Shown here one piece after another: positions 1-9,450 of a stretch of DNA of 64,000 bases. The DNA comes from Pseudomonadales bacterium. Lineage in GTDB: Bacteria > Pseudomonadota > Gammaproteobacteria > Pseudomonadales > Pseudohongiellaceae. Within the stretch, counting starts at the first letter, position 1. Every line of letters starts with the position of its first letter. A program made the translations under genes and the position numbers. The stretch covers positions 496,001 to 560,000 of the forward strand of contig JACKOH010000002.1 of NCBI GenBank assembly GCA_024234395.1. Reading direction: 5' to 3'. The notes below the pieces were generated by a model, which was not told the origin of the DNA, ran no database searches, and saw nothing but the letters and a program-made list of their open reading frames with translations.

Positions 1-699
1 GGCTTACTGGCTGGCCAGGATCTTACCCAGGGCGGCACCTGGCTGGGCATCACCCGCACTGGCCGGTTCGCAGCAGTCACCAATTTCCGTAGTCCGGGCG
101 CCGGCAGTGGCGTGAGATCCCGCGGCTTTTTAATCCGGGATTTCCTGCTGGGCGAGGTTCCTGCTTCCGATTACCTCAACTCAGTACGAGAGAACCTGGA
201 CGAGTACGGAGGGTTTAACCTGCTGGTGGGGGATACCCGGGAACTGCTGTATCTGAACGGCGTCGACGCTGAGATACAGGTTCTGCAACCCGGTTTTTAC
301 GGCCTTTCCAATGCCGCGCTGGACTCCGACTGGCCGAAAGTGCAGCGTGGCAGGCAGGCGCTGCAGGAGCTGCTGGCTGGTACCACGAAAACCGACCAGG
401 GCCATGCCGGCGCCGGACTGACCACCGACGCGCTGACTCGGCTGATGCTGAACCGGAACCCGGCGCCGGATCACCTATTGCCACAAACCGGTATTCCGCT
501 GACCCTGGAAAGGAGCCTGTCGTCCAGTTTCATCGTCAATCCGCAGCGCGATTATGGTACCCGTTGCACCACGGCGCTGATAATCGATAACAGCGGTTCG
601 GTCCGATTCAGTGAACAGAGCTATGGCGCCGACGCGGAAATCACCACGCGGCGGTATTTCCATTTCCCTTTACTACGGGAACACAACGAGGCGGCCTGA
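1..699 (+). CDS. NRDE family protein (TANGO2-like), 5' end outside window
   Basis: The reading frame is open from base 1 and ends at TGA 697-699, so the N-terminus lies upstream of the window; 232 residues are visible. The opening stretch LLAGQDLTQGGTWLGITRTG followed by FAAVTNFR is the conserved N-terminal core of the NRDE/TANGO2 family (named after the Asn-Arg-Asp-Glu tetrapeptide, which would be just upstream). Further on, GGFNLLVGD and YGLSNAALDSDWPKV are also typical. The family's biochemical role is poorly defined; eukaryotic TANGO2 is linked to membrane and haem handling. The gene converges on ptsP with about 95 bases between them. The call is firm for family, weak for function. Confidence 0.85.
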   Translation, partial: GLLAGQDLTQGGTWLGITRTGRFAAVTNFRSPGAGSGVRSRGFLIRDFLLGEVPASDYLNSVRENLDEYGGFNLLVGDTRELLYLNGVDAEIQVLQPGFYGLSNAALDSDWPKVQRGRQALQELLAGTTKTDQGHAGAGLTTDALTRLMLNRNPAPDHLLPQTGIPLTLERSLSSSFIVNPQRDYGTRCTTALIIDNSGSVRFSEQSYGADAEITTRRYFHFPLLREHNEAA

Positions 700-794
700 A
701 CCCTGTCGATGTGAGCCGCAGGTTCAGTTTATTGCGCAGCGGGGTTGATTCTGCTTCCGCAGTCATGCTCACTGCTCTGTCGGCTGTTCCGGGC

Positions 795-3068
795 TCAATG
801 GATTCGTGACGAACGCAGCAGTCGGTCCACCCCGGCGTTGTAAAGGGCCATGTCAACGGCACTGCGGATGGTCTGCGCGTCTTCCAGCAACATGACCTGT
901 TCCAGCAGGTCCTGGGCGGCGTCCATGGTTATGCTGCGGATCACCGACTTGACCTTCAACAGGGTCGAGGAATTCATGGAAAGTACATCGAACCCCATGG
1001 CCATCAACAGGACTGCGGCACCGGGATCACCAGCCATTTCTCCACAGATACTGACCTGTTTACCCTCCTGGTGGGCTTCGCTGACGACATGGCGCAAGGC
1101 CTGCAGAACCGACGGGTGAAACGAGTTATACAGGTTGGCGACCCGCGGATTGTTGCGATCAACCGCGAGAATATACTGGGTCAGGTCGTTGCTGCCCACC
1201 GAAACGAAATCCACCATCCGGGCCAGAGACCGGGCCTGGTAGACAGCGGCCGGTAATTCGATCATCACCCCGACCCGGGGATACTTTACATCATGTCCTT
1301 CCTGCAGCAGTTCTCGGTAAGCTTTCTTGATGAGTTGAGTGGACGCCACCACTTCGCTGACGCTGGAAATCATCGGCAGCATGATCTGCAGATTGTTCAG
1401 ACCGATACTGGCTTTCAGCATCGCCCTTATCTGTGCCGAGAAAATTTCCGGGTGGTCCAGGGTTACGCGGATACCGCGCCAGCCCAGAAACGGATTGGCT
1501 TCCTCGATGGGAAAATACGGCAGGTCCTTGTCGCCGCCCACATCGAGTGTGCGCATGGTGACCGGCATGGGCGAGAACGCCTGCAGCTGCTCGCGATAGA
1601 TGGATGCCTGCTCCTGTTCACTGGGAAACCGTTCGCTCAACAGGAACGGTACTTCGGTACGGAACAGACCAATGCCTTCGGCGCCCTGATCCAGGGAACG
1701 GATTACGTCGGAAATCAGGCCGGTGTTCACCCACAGATGCACCCGGTGATGATCGGCTGTCTCACAGGGCAGATCCTTGATGTCCGCCAGGCCCTGGGTG
1801 AGAACGTCTTCTTCGCGGATGGTGTCCTGGAATCGCTGGCGCAACTGATCGGTGGGATTGCTGATCACCTGGCCGTTATAACCATCGACGATCATTTCCT
1901 TGCCGTCCAGCTGATTGATGGGCAGATCCACAACCCCCATCACCGTCGGCAATCCCATGCCGCGGGCCAGAATCGCCACGTGGGAACTGCCGGATCCTTT
2001 CACGGAGATCAGGCCGCGCAGGTTTTCCTTGGGCACTTCGGCCAGCATCGACGGAGTCAGTTCCTCACTGACCAGAATGGTGTCTTCCGGGTACTCGGTT
2101 TTCACCGGCTCCCTTTCCTGCAGATAGGCCAATACCCGGCTGCACAGGTCCTTGATATCGACAGCACGTTCGCGCAGGTATTTGTCGCTCATCAGTTCAA
2201 AGCTGCGCACGTGTTCGTTGGCAACGTGGGCCAGGGCACCCTGGGCCCAGACCCCGTTGCGGATCTGTTCGACCACCTCCCTGCCCAGCGCATCGTCGTC
2301 CAGCATGTGCAGGTACACATTGAACAACTCCCGTTCCCCCTCCGGCATGTGGCCGGCGGTGTTTTCGTACAGGGCCGACATGTCGTTACGGACCGCCTGC
2401 AGGGAGTTATTGAACAGTTCCAACTCATGATCGATGTCAGTCACTGCCCGCATCGGAACATGTCGCAGATCAGCAGGCGGGAAAATCACCACCGCGGTTC
2501 CGATCGCCACGCCGCTGGACCCGGAGACCCCGGAAAAGGTGGTGTCGGCGGTTTTGTGACCCGATGGACTGGTGCCCTGGATTGCACCGGTGGCCTCGGC
2601 GTGGGCGATCACCCCGGCCAACTGGGCCGACAGCGTGATCAGAAACGCCTCTTCCCCGGCATCGAAACGGCGCCGTTCCCGGTTCTGCACGACCAGCACA
2701 CCGAGCACCGAACGATGGTGGATAATCGGTACGCCGAGGAACGACTTGAAAGGCTCTTCGCCGGTTTCCGGCAGAAAGTGGAAACTGGGGTGCTGGTCGG
2801 CATCGACCAGGTTGACCGGTTCGGCCTGCTGGGCAACCAGGCCGACCAGACCCTCGCCCAACCCCAGGCTGACATGTCCCACCGCCTCCTGCTTCAGCCC
2901 CTGGGATGCCATCAGCACATGACCGTTGATATCTGAATCCAGCAGGTAAACCGAGCAGACCTCGGTATCCATGGCCTCACTGACCCTGGAAACAATGATG
3001 TCCAGCGCCGACCGGAGATCCTTGGCCGAGTTCACCGCCTGAACAATACTGCGCAATCTATCGAGCAT
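795..3068 (-). CDS. ptsP: Phosphoenolpyruvate-protein phosphotransferase PtsP (enzyme I-Ntr)
   Basis: Cytoplasmic enzyme I of the nitrogen-related phosphotransferase system; it autophosphorylates from PEP and passes the phosphate to NPr and then EIIA-Ntr. The 757-residue length matches the family. An N-terminal GAF domain (about residues 17-165) senses small ligands. The swivelling phosphohistidine domain contains GSGSSHVAILARG (active His near residue 358), and the C-terminal TIM barrel carries GVMIELPAAV, SVGSNDLTQY and the catalytic-Cys motif ICGEMAGDP. It lies 83 bases downstream of rppH on the same strand, the usual pseudomonad-type pair, so the two are probably cotranscribed. All key residues are present. 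Confidence 0.97.
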   Translation of the reverse strand: MLDRLRSIVQAVNSAKDLRSALDIIVSRVSEAMDTEVCSVYLLDSDINGHVLMASQGLKQEAVGHVSLGLGEGLVGLVAQQAEPVNLVDADQHPSFHFLPETGEEPFKSFLGVPIIHHRSVLGVLVVQNRERRRFDAGEEAFLITLSAQLAGVIAHAEATGAIQGTSPSGHKTADTTFSGVSGSSGVAIGTAVVIFPPADLRHVPMRAVTDIDHELELFNNSLQAVRNDMSALYENTAGHMPEGERELFNVYLHMLDDDALGREVVEQIRNGVWAQGALAHVANEHVRSFELMSDKYLRERAVDIKDLCSRVLAYLQEREPVKTEYPEDTILVSEELTPSMLAEVPKENLRGLISVKGSGSSHVAILARGMGLPTVMGVVDLPINQLDGKEMIVDGYNGQVISNPTDQLRQRFQDTIREEDVLTQGLADIKDLPCETADHHRVHLWVNTGLISDVIRSLDQGAEGIGLFRTEVPFLLSERFPSEQEQASIYREQLQAFSPMPVTMRTLDVGGDKDLPYFPIEEANPFLGWRGIRVTLDHPEIFSAQIRAMLKASIGLNNLQIMLPMISSVSEVVASTQLIKKAYRELLQEGHDVKYPRVGVMIELPAAVYQARSLARMVDFVSVGSNDLTQYILAVDRNNPRVANLYNSFHPSVLQALRHVVSEAHQEGKQVSICGEMAGDPGAAVLLMAMGFDVLSMNSSTLLKVKSVIRSITMDAAQDLLEQVMLLEDAQTIRSAVDMALYNAGVDRLLRSSRIH

Positions 3069-3151
3069 AATGCTGCCCCAGTCCAGAAAACACTTTCGAC
3101 CGGTTTACTTCACAGGGAATCAAGGGAATGTGCTGCCGTTTTATGGTCGAG

Positions 3152-3637
3152 TTATTCTTGTAAATACAGGTTCAGGGGCTGTTCCAGCTCCTGCAATGCC
3201 TTCCTATACACTTCTCGTTTGAAATCAATCACTTCACTAAGCGGATGCCAGTAATTTACCCACTTCCAGGCATCGAACTCCGGCTGCGAACTCCGGGTCA
3301 GGTCAATCTCCTCATCCGCCACCTCCAGTCCCAGCAGAAACCATTTCTGCTTCTGCCCGATGCACACGGGCAGCGAGTGACGGCGAATGAAATTGCGTGG
3401 CAGCCGGTACTTCAGCCAGTCCTGCGTCTGATGCAGGACTCTTACCTGCTTTTTTTGCAGGCCTACCTCCTCATCCAGCTCACGGTAGAGTGCTTCCTCC
3501 AGCGACTCCCCCGGCTTGATGCCGCCCTGGGGAAATTGCCAGGCATTCTGGCCGATTCGTTTGGCCCACAGCAGACTACCCTGTTTATTGCAAATAACAA
3601 TCCCGACGTTTGCGCGGAAACCTTCTTCGTCAATCAA
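3152..3637 (-). CDS. rppH: RNA pyrophosphohydrolase RppH, TTG start
   Basis: Nudix hydrolase that removes pyrophosphate from the 5' end of triphosphorylated mRNA and so triggers RNase E decay. The Nudix box G-x5-E-x7-REL-x-EE-x-GL begins at Gly38, the same position as in E. coli RppH. I start at TTG 3637, giving MIDEEGFRANVGIVI (161 aa), because it aligns with the family N-terminus MIDDDGYRPNVG and is preceded by TAAGGA eight bases upstream. An in-frame ATG at 3670 would add eleven residues with no counterpart in the family. Upstream gene of the rppH-ptsP unit, divergent from the HAD phosphatase. Confidence 0.94.
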   Translation of the reverse strand: MIDEEGFRANVGIVICNKQGSLLWAKRIGQNAWQFPQGGIKPGESLEEALYRELDEEVGLQKKQVRVLHQTQDWLKYRLPRNFIRRHSLPVCIGQKQKWFLLGLEVADEEIDLTRSSQPEFDAWKWVNYWHPLSEVIDFKREVYRKALQELEQPLNLYLQE

Positions 3638-3846
3638 CGTGACAGTCCTTAGACACCGGAAAACCCACATTGTTTCATATTTAAGCCAGCCTGATCAATG
3701 TTACAGGTCCTTCATTTCATTTTTATTTATCTATTTTTCAATAGCTTAGAGATAACGGCCTGAGAGGCCGGCCTGCCGCATTGCGATTCACGCGCTGCCC
3801 TTCCCGGCCTATAATCACGCGTTTGCCATCAGGAAGCCGGACCACC

Positions 3847-4512
3847 ATGGGATTAGCCATTTTCGATCTCGACAACACATTACTGGGCGGAGACAGTGAT
3901 CATGCCTGGGGGGAATTTCTCATTGCCAGGCAGCTGGTGGACGCCGACCTGCACAGCGCCAGAAATGATGAATTCTACCGGCAGTACACGGAAGGGCGAC
4001 TCGATATCCATGACTATGTGCGTTTTACACTGGGCCCGGTGCTGGGGTTCACTCTTAACGAGCTGAGCGAACTGCATCAGCAGTTCATGGCGGAATTTGT
4101 CCGGCCCATGATACTGCCGCGAGCAACCGCGCTGATCGAAGGCCACAAGGCCAAAGGGGATTATTGCCTGATCATGTCAGCTACCAACTGCTTCATCACT
4201 GGTCCCATCGCTGCCGAACTGGGCGTGCATGACCTGCTGGCCACGGATCTGGTTATTCAGGGCAATCACTACACCGGGGACATTTCCGGCGTCCCCTGTT
4301 TCCAGGAAGGCAAGGTAATCCGCTTGCAGCAGTGGCTTGAATTAAGGAACGAGCAATACAGTATTGGCGACAGTACCTTCTACAGCGATTCCGCCAATGA
4401 TCTGCCCCTGCTGGAAGCGGTAGCTGTCCCGGTCGCAGTCGATCCTGACGACCGCCTGGCCGAACATGCCAGGCAGAATGACTGGGAAGTGCTCAGTCTG
4501 CGCGAGCCCTGA
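3847..4512 (+). CDS. HAD-IB family hydrolase (phosphoserine-phosphatase-like)
   Basis: A 221-residue cytoplasmic phosphatase. The DxDxT motif sits at residues 7-11 (FDLDNTLL); motif II is the MSATN stretch; the C-terminal GDSTFYSDSANDLPLLE is motif III/IV. This small subfamily is annotated as phosphoserine phosphatase-like or CicA-like and commonly sits beside rppH/ptsP in gammaproteobacteria. I chose ATG 3847 because it begins directly at the motif-I strand (MGLAIFDLDNTL) and is preceded by AGGAAG; the longer frame from 3781 adds residues without similarity. Physiological substrate not determinable from sequence. Confidence 0.9.
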   Translation: MGLAIFDLDNTLLGGDSDHAWGEFLIARQLVDADLHSARNDEFYRQYTEGRLDIHDYVRFTLGPVLGFTLNELSELHQQFMAEFVRPMILPRATALIEGHKAKGDYCLIMSATNCFITGPIAAELGVHDLLATDLVIQGNHYTGDISGVPCFQEGKVIRLQQWLELRNEQYSIGDSTFYSDSANDLPLLEAVAVPVAVDPDDRLAEHARQNDWEVLSLREP

Positions 4513-4530
4513 TCAGCCCGGCCGTCGGCC

Positions 4531-4670
4531 AACAGCCTGTTGAAACATTCTCAAGTGAGCGCAAGACAAGGCAAAATCTGGCGAAAAAACGCAGTTTAAA
4601 CGCCGTTAATGAGCATTTTGAGCCAGATTTTAACGCCGTGCCAGCTGAGAGTTATTCAACAGGCTGTTAA
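4531..4670. repeat. 140-bp palindromic intergenic repeat, copy A
   Basis: Bounded by terminal inverted repeats AACAGCCTGTTGAA (4531-4544) and TTCAACAGGCTGTT (4655-4668). An internal stem pairs AAAATCTGGC (4573-4582) with GCCAGATTTT (4622-4631) across 39 bases, and a nested stem pairs TTAAAC (4596-4601) with GTTAA (4605-4609) with one bulged base. Related copies are at 13961-14060 (B) and 25219-25357 (C, inverted). The right terminus supplies the TAA stop of the adjacent minus-strand ACT gene. MITE-like or REP-like; it may also act as a transcription-ending hairpin. Confidence 0.8.
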
Positions 4671-5182
4671 CTCTGAAACTGAATATCCACGATCAGATCA
4701 TCGGCAATCTGTTCCAGTTCCCGTTGCAGGTCATCCAGGTCCAGGTCGGCCGGAACCGTTAAGGTGACTTGGGCATTGAACAGCGTCTCTCCCGACATGG
4801 GGGCAATTGTGCACTCGGTTTCCAGCTCTTCAACATTGACCCGCTGCCTGGCCAGGGCGGCGGAAATTTCTCTGATAATACCGGGCCGGTCATTACCGAT
4901 GAGGCTGAGTTTCAACGGCTGACTGGATTCCTGCGGCAGCTCGCCACTGCCCCGTTCGATCACCAGTTTCAGACTGCCGGACAGGGATTCAAGATCGCGG
5001 ATCAGCTGGTCTGCATTTTCATCAGGAACGCTGACCCTGAGAATTCCGGCGAATTTCCCGGCCAGCTGTGACATGCTGCTTTCCAGCCAGTTCCCGGCAT
5101 TTCGTGCCACCACCCCGGCCAGTTGTTCCACCAGCCCGGGCCGGTCATCACCGATTGCGGTCAGCACCAGATACGTTGTCAT
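4667..5182 (-). CDS. ACT-domain protein, GcvR (glycine cleavage repressor)-like
   Basis: A 171-residue protein with two tandem ACT domains: residues 1-80 (YLVLTAIGDDRPGLVEQLAG) and 90-170 (LKLSLIGNDRPGIIREISAA). This is the GcvR layout; in E. coli GcvR binds glycine and antagonises GcvA to control gcvTHP. The start lies inside the 3' end of polB (35-base overlap), so the two are translationally linked. The gcv genes are in the same window at 23.7-28.4 kb, which fits the predicted role, but no DNA-binding domain is present and no GcvA is seen here. The stop codon is inside repeat copy A. Confidence 0.82.
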   Translation of the reverse strand: MTTYLVLTAIGDDRPGLVEQLAGVVARNAGNWLESSMSQLAGKFAGILRVSVPDENADQLIRDLESLSGSLKLVIERGSGELPQESSQPLKLSLIGNDRPGIIREISAALARQRVNVEELETECTIAPMSGETLFNAQVTLTVPADLDLDDLQRELEQIADDLIVDIQFQS

Positions 5183-7586
5183 GTTTGGGTTCCTCGAACA
5201 GGTCTATCTGTTTATCGAGCAATTCTTTCATTGATGTAGATTTAAACACAAGGATCGAATCGGCAATGGGCGCGATCTGTCGTTCGATATAGAACTCCTG
5301 GTCGATGGCAGACTGCCGGTACTGTCGCGGCTCGGGCCCATTGACTGTCATCAGGTATTCCACCCAGCCGCCCTGATCGTAAAGCGCGGGCAGATTCCGT
5401 TCCGCACGGATGGCCTCTGCCTTGCGCGCCGCCTGAATATGGGGCGGGACGTTCTTGATATAGTCACTCAGCTTGCGGCGCAGGCGCCGACGCAGTATCA
5501 GGTCAGCTTCGACGCCACCCTCCTGGATCGCCGCGACGGTGTCTCTGATCAGATCTTCATAGGGCAGGTCGAGAAAAATCCGTTCATACAGTTGCTGCTG
5601 AAAGCGACGCGCCAAAGGCGACCAGTCACTGCGGACTGCTTCCAGGCCCTTGAAAACCAGTCGATAGTCCTTGTCCCCCTCGCCCCCACGCACCAGCCCG
5701 GCATAACGCTTCTTGCTGCCGGTTTCGGAACCGCGGATGGTCGGCATCAGGAACTTGTCAAAGTGAGTTTCGAACTCGATCTCCAGGCAGCTTTCAATGC
5801 GCTGCTCTCTCCGTAATTTATCGCTCCACCATTGATTCAGCTGCGCCGCCAGCGCCTTTCCGAGACTTTCCACGTCCTCATCGGCGGCGCCGATCAGCAC
5901 GAAAACGGAATCGGTATCGCCGTAGATAACCCGATAGCCCTGCTGCTCGATGAACTCCTTACTGTCCTTGATAATCCGGTGTCCCCGACGGGTAATTGAG
6001 CTGACCAGCCGCGGGTCGAAGAACCGGCAACCCGGGGTTCCCAATACCCCGTAAAAGGAATTCATAATGATTTTTATCGCCTGCGACAATACCCGGTTAC
6101 CTGTAGACCGGGCCCGGTCGCGGGCCGACCACAGGGTTTCGATCAGTTCCGGCAGCAGGTGCCGGCGGCGGGAAAACACGCCACCATCGAATCCGATAAT
6201 GGGATCCGGCTCTGTGAGTCCCTCCACCAGGGCCAGCGGATCGACGTGAAAGGTGCGGATGATACTGGGATACAGGCTCTTGAAGTCCAGCACGATCACA
6301 TGTCGGTAAATACCTGGAGTCGAGTCCATGACATAACCACCCGGACTCAGGTTGCGGTCCTGATTCTGACCCAGGGCCGGGGCCACATAGCCGGCCCGGT
6401 GCAGGCGCGGCAGGTAGAGATAATCGAAAGCCGCCACCGAGCCGCCATAGCGCTGCAATTCCAGGCCGGTAAGCCGGCTGCGTTCGATGGCGAAATCGAT
6501 CAGTTGCTCACGCTCGAAAATTTCCCAGACCAGCCGGCAGTCCTCCAGGTTGTATTCCGCGAGTGCCACCTTGTCCTGCTCGAACAGCCGGGTGATTTCC
6601 GCCCCCCGCTGATCCACATCGTCGACCAGTTTGCCCCGCTGCAACAACTGGCGGGCCACGTGATCCAGGGAAAAATTCTCAAACTGATAGGTGGCGGTGC
6701 GCATCAGTTCGATTCCATCCAGTACCACGCGACCCGGCACGGTGGCAAAGAAGCGCGCATTACCGTCACGGGCCTGACGCCAGCGGACCGGTTCGCCAGC
6801 CCGCCCAAGGCGAAACTCAACCTGCAGACGATCACAGACCTGCTGCAGGAATCTCAGGTCGAAGTTCACCACATTCCAACCAATGATCACGTCCGGATCG
6901 TGACGGGCAATCCAGTCAAGAAACACCAGCAGCAGGGTTCTTTCGTCACTGCAGAACTGCAGGTTCGCCTTTTCCGGTGCAGCCGCTGCGTCACCCACCA
7001 TGAAGACAACCTGCAGCTCGGCCGAATAAAGCGCAATCGAAAAGAGCTGGTCACCGGCATAGGCGGTTTCAATATCCAGTGAGACACAGGTTAACGCGGG
7101 GCGGTAGTCTGCGGCTTTGAGCTGCGGGTTGAGCACTTCCAGGTACCCGTCCCCGGCAGCTGACTGGCTGCCCAGCTCAAACCCTCCGGTAATGAACCGT
7201 TCCATCAAGTACCGGTCAAGCGGATTGACATCCGCTTCCAGCAACACGATGTGATGACGCCGCAGCAGATCCCGTGCCTCGTAAAGCCCGCGCTGATTTC
7301 TGAAGTAGAGATTGATTACCGGCCGGCCCCTGAAGTCGAGCAGCGCGGAACTGGCATGGCGCCAGTCGCTGCGTCGCCCCAACAGCTTTCTGGTGCGATC
7401 GAAATCCGCAGCCGACACAAAGCAGACACTTTCCTGATCCGCCACGGTGAGCCGGGCCGGACCCCGGGGCGTGGCAGCCCAGTAGATCAGCTCCTGCCGG
7501 TGCGCGCTTTCAATTCGGTGCCTGGAAAGGATAAAACCGGGTAAAGGACGATCCGGCACTGGCGGGGTATCGGTGGATTGGCTCAT
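5148..7586 (-). CDS. polB: DNA polymerase II (family B)
   Basis: An 812-residue family-B polymerase, slightly longer than E. coli PolB (783). Exonuclease motifs are intact: SLDIETA near residue 170 (Exo I), GWNVVNFDLRFL (Exo II) and YNLEDCRLVWEIF (Exo III). Polymerase motif A is DFKSLYPSII, motif B KIIMNSFYGVLG, motif C YGDTDSVF, followed by KKRYAG. It should act in translesion synthesis and replication restart; in E. coli it is SOS-induced, but I did not identify a clear LexA box upstream. A terminator hairpin for the preceding molybdoenzyme gene lies only 18 bases before the start codon. The ACT gene overlaps its 3' end. Confidence 0.96.
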   Translation of the reverse strand: MSQSTDTPPVPDRPLPGFILSRHRIESAHRQELIYWAATPRGPARLTVADQESVCFVSAADFDRTRKLLGRRSDWRHASSALLDFRGRPVINLYFRNQRGLYEARDLLRRHHIVLLEADVNPLDRYLMERFITGGFELGSQSAAGDGYLEVLNPQLKAADYRPALTCVSLDIETAYAGDQLFSIALYSAELQVVFMVGDAAAAPEKANLQFCSDERTLLLVFLDWIARHDPDVIIGWNVVNFDLRFLQQVCDRLQVEFRLGRAGEPVRWRQARDGNARFFATVPGRVVLDGIELMRTATYQFENFSLDHVARQLLQRGKLVDDVDQRGAEITRLFEQDKVALAEYNLEDCRLVWEIFEREQLIDFAIERSRLTGLELQRYGGSVAAFDYLYLPRLHRAGYVAPALGQNQDRNLSPGGYVMDSTPGIYRHVIVLDFKSLYPSIIRTFHVDPLALVEGLTEPDPIIGFDGGVFSRRRHLLPELIETLWSARDRARSTGNRVLSQAIKIIMNSFYGVLGTPGCRFFDPRLVSSITRRGHRIIKDSKEFIEQQGYRVIYGDTDSVFVLIGAADEDVESLGKALAAQLNQWWSDKLRREQRIESCLEIEFETHFDKFLMPTIRGSETGSKKRYAGLVRGGEGDKDYRLVFKGLEAVRSDWSPLARRFQQQLYERIFLDLPYEDLIRDTVAAIQEGGVEADLILRRRLRRKLSDYIKNVPPHIQAARKAEAIRAERNLPALYDQGGWVEYLMTVNGPEPRQYRQSAIDQEFYIERQIAPIADSILVFKSTSMKELLDKQIDLFEEPKHDNVSGADRNR

Positions 7587-7603
7587 ACATCCGGTTCAGC
7601 CAC

Positions 7604-7634
7604 AAAAAAGAAGCCGGTCTGGCGACCGGCTTCT
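7604..7634 (-). terminator. Rho-independent terminator after the sulfite-oxidase-family gene
   Basis: An 11-bp stem AGAAGCCGGTC (7609-7619) / GACCGGCTTCT (7624-7634) with loop TGGC. Read on the minus strand it is followed by six T residues (7609-7604). It lies 86 bases past the molybdoenzyme stop codon and just upstream of the polB start, so the two genes should be transcribed separately. Confidence 0.85.
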
Positions 7635-7719
7635 CTGGGACAGGCAAACTTGCGCCCTGGCAGTCCCGGCTCCGGTTGCTTTTCATTACGAGCAACCTGC
7701 CGGGTTACTTCCTGAAGCT

Positions 7720-8883
7720 TCAGATTCGGACGGTTCGCGGCCACTGGGCATAGTTTTCCCAGTAGCTGACTTTCTCCGGCACCTGATCTGCAGTCGGCTG
7801 CACATTCCCGTTCACGTCAGTCACCCTGGATACGATAGTGTGCTCACCGGGAGCCGGATTGTTCCAGTTGAAGCTGAACAGTTTCCAGGTGTACTGGCGA
7901 TTGCGCGGATTCAGCTCGGCGCGCTGCCAGGGACCGTCATCAACCTTGACTTCCACACTGCTGATAGGGGTGCCATCGTTGAGTACAAATCCCTGAATTC
8001 GATAATCGTTGCCAACATGGCTGACCCTGGCGATTACCGATTTCATATTGATGGTGGTCACCGAGTTTTCCACCCAGCGCTCCACGCCTCCTACCACTTC
8101 CTTCTTCAGGGTTACGTAGTCGCGGCCCATGAAACGGCCCATGAAGCGGGTATCCTGGACATGTATCTGAGTCAGCCATTTCACATTGGCCACTCCGTAC
8201 CAGCCAGGGACGATAAGGCGCAGCGGACGACCGTGGTAGAGCGGCAAGGGTTCGCCGTTCATTTCGAAGGCCAGCATGTTTTCCGGTCGCATGGCGTCCG
8301 GAATGGAGAGGCCCCGGGCAAATGCCGTGTCGACTTCGGCTCCGCGAATCTCCTCGGTGCCGATATCGCCACCGAAGAACACAATTTCCTTGGCGCCATC
8401 CTGAATACCGGCCTGTTCAAGCAGGCTGCTCAGTGAGATACCACGCCAGCGCCCGTTCCCAACCAGGCCGTTGAAAATCGTTTCCCGGTTGCCACCGCAT
8501 TCCCAGCCGGCATCCAGTTCGATATTCTCGCGGTTTTTTACCTGATCCAGGGTCAATTCCATGGGGTTGTCCACCATACCGGTGACTTTCAGCCGATAGC
8601 TGGATAAATCCAGTTGCGGCTGACCGTAGTGCTGCACTACATAGAAGTCTTCGTTGGGGGAATAGAACGAATTGATCTGGCGGATATCCTGGAAATAGGT
8701 GCTTCCCGACTGCTTGTCGCGTAACTGGAAACTGTCAGGAATATCGGTGAACGGAACCAGTTGCTCACCCTGGGCCAGGGTTGGCAACAGCCAGCCTGGA
8801 AAGGAAATGGCACCGGCCGCCAGCACACCGCCTTTGACCGCCCCTTTTAAAAGCTCTCTTCGACTTTCATCTTCGCGTTTCAT
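7720..8883 (-). CDS. Tat-exported molybdopterin sulfite oxidase-family protein (SoxC/SorA-like)
   Basis: A 387-residue periplasmic molybdoenzyme. The N-terminus carries a twin-arginine signal (SRRELLKGAVKGGVLAAGAI, cleavage near residue 38). The molybdopterin fold shows WECGGNRE with the Mo-ligating Cys near residue 129, and GEPLPLYHGRPLRLIVPGWY; a C-terminal Mo-co dimerisation domain (about 280-387) is complete. Likely reaction: sulfite or a related compound oxidised to sulfate with electrons passed to a c-type cytochrome. No cytochrome subunit gene (sorB/soxD) adjoins it, which is unusual. It is a single-gene unit with its own terminator. Substrate unproven. Confidence 0.88.
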   Translation of the reverse strand: MKREDESRRELLKGAVKGGVLAAGAISFPGWLLPTLAQGEQLVPFTDIPDSFQLRDKQSGSTYFQDIRQINSFYSPNEDFYVVQHYGQPQLDLSSYRLKVTGMVDNPMELTLDQVKNRENIELDAGWECGGNRETIFNGLVGNGRWRGISLSSLLEQAGIQDGAKEIVFFGGDIGTEEIRGAEVDTAFARGLSIPDAMRPENMLAFEMNGEPLPLYHGRPLRLIVPGWYGVANVKWLTQIHVQDTRFMGRFMGRDYVTLKKEVVGGVERWVENSVTTINMKSVIARVSHVGNDYRIQGFVLNDGTPISSVEVKVDDGPWQRAELNPRNRQYTWKLFSFNWNNPAPGEHTIVSRVTDVNGNVQPTADQVPEKVSYWENYAQWPRTVRI

Positions 8884-9069
8884 GGCGCTACTCTCTCTGT
8901 TCCCGGTCTTTATGCCAACCGGATTATTTTATATGGTTTTTATCCCGAGCCGTGTCATGGAACAATACCACATCTGAACCCGCAGTCTACAGCCACGGCG
9001 GTCGGAGCAAATTCACCACAGGCGGGGCCGGACCACCGGTCGTCAGGCGCGCCGGGTCAATGCAACGTC

Positions 9070-9450
9070 ATGGTGCACAACATGAATTATGAGGACGCCC
9101 GGCTTTATCTGCTCGGCAGACCGGAAGCCCGGGAAGATTACCCCTTCTCTCCTGACATCCTTGTGCCCAAGGTGCGGGGAAGAATGTTCGCCACACTCAC
9201 GGAAAGCAGCGGGATCGCCCGGATGAACCTGAAATGCGATCCCGACGAGGCCCTGGCCCTGCGCGACATTTTTGCAGCCGTCAGCCCCGGCTATCACATG
9301 AACAAGAAGCACTGGAACACCGTCACCCTCGACGGCAGTATCCCTGCCAATGAAATCCGCCGGATGATCGATAACTCCTACCGGCTCGTGGTAATGAAAT
9401 TGCCGCGGCTTGAGCGCGTGGCCCTGTTGGCACAACACGAAACCAACTGA
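9070..9450 (+). CDS. MmcQ/YjbR family protein
   Basis: A 126-residue small protein of the YjbR (CyaY-like fold) family. MNYEDARLYLLGRPEAREDY and PVKV-type core residues, then GYHMNKKHWNTVTLDG and the closing SYRLV are diagnostic. The family is called MmcQ and described as DNA-binding-like, but no reaction is established. An ATG at 9082 (MNYEDA..., 122 aa) matches the usual family N-terminus and is an equally good start; neither has a convincing Shine-Dalgarno sequence. Monocistronic as far as can be seen. Confidence 0.85.
   Translation: MVHNMNYEDARLYLLGRPEAREDYPFSPDILVPKVRGRMFATLTESSGIARMNLKCDPDEALALRDIFAAVSPGYHMNKKHWNTVTLDGSIPANEIRRMIDNSYRLVVMKLPRLERVALLAQHETN

Noticed and set aside
1293..2936. 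547-codon plus-strand frame opposite ptsP
   Set aside because: Shadow of a high-GC gene in the complementary phase; no recognisable motifs, while ptsP has all catalytic ones.
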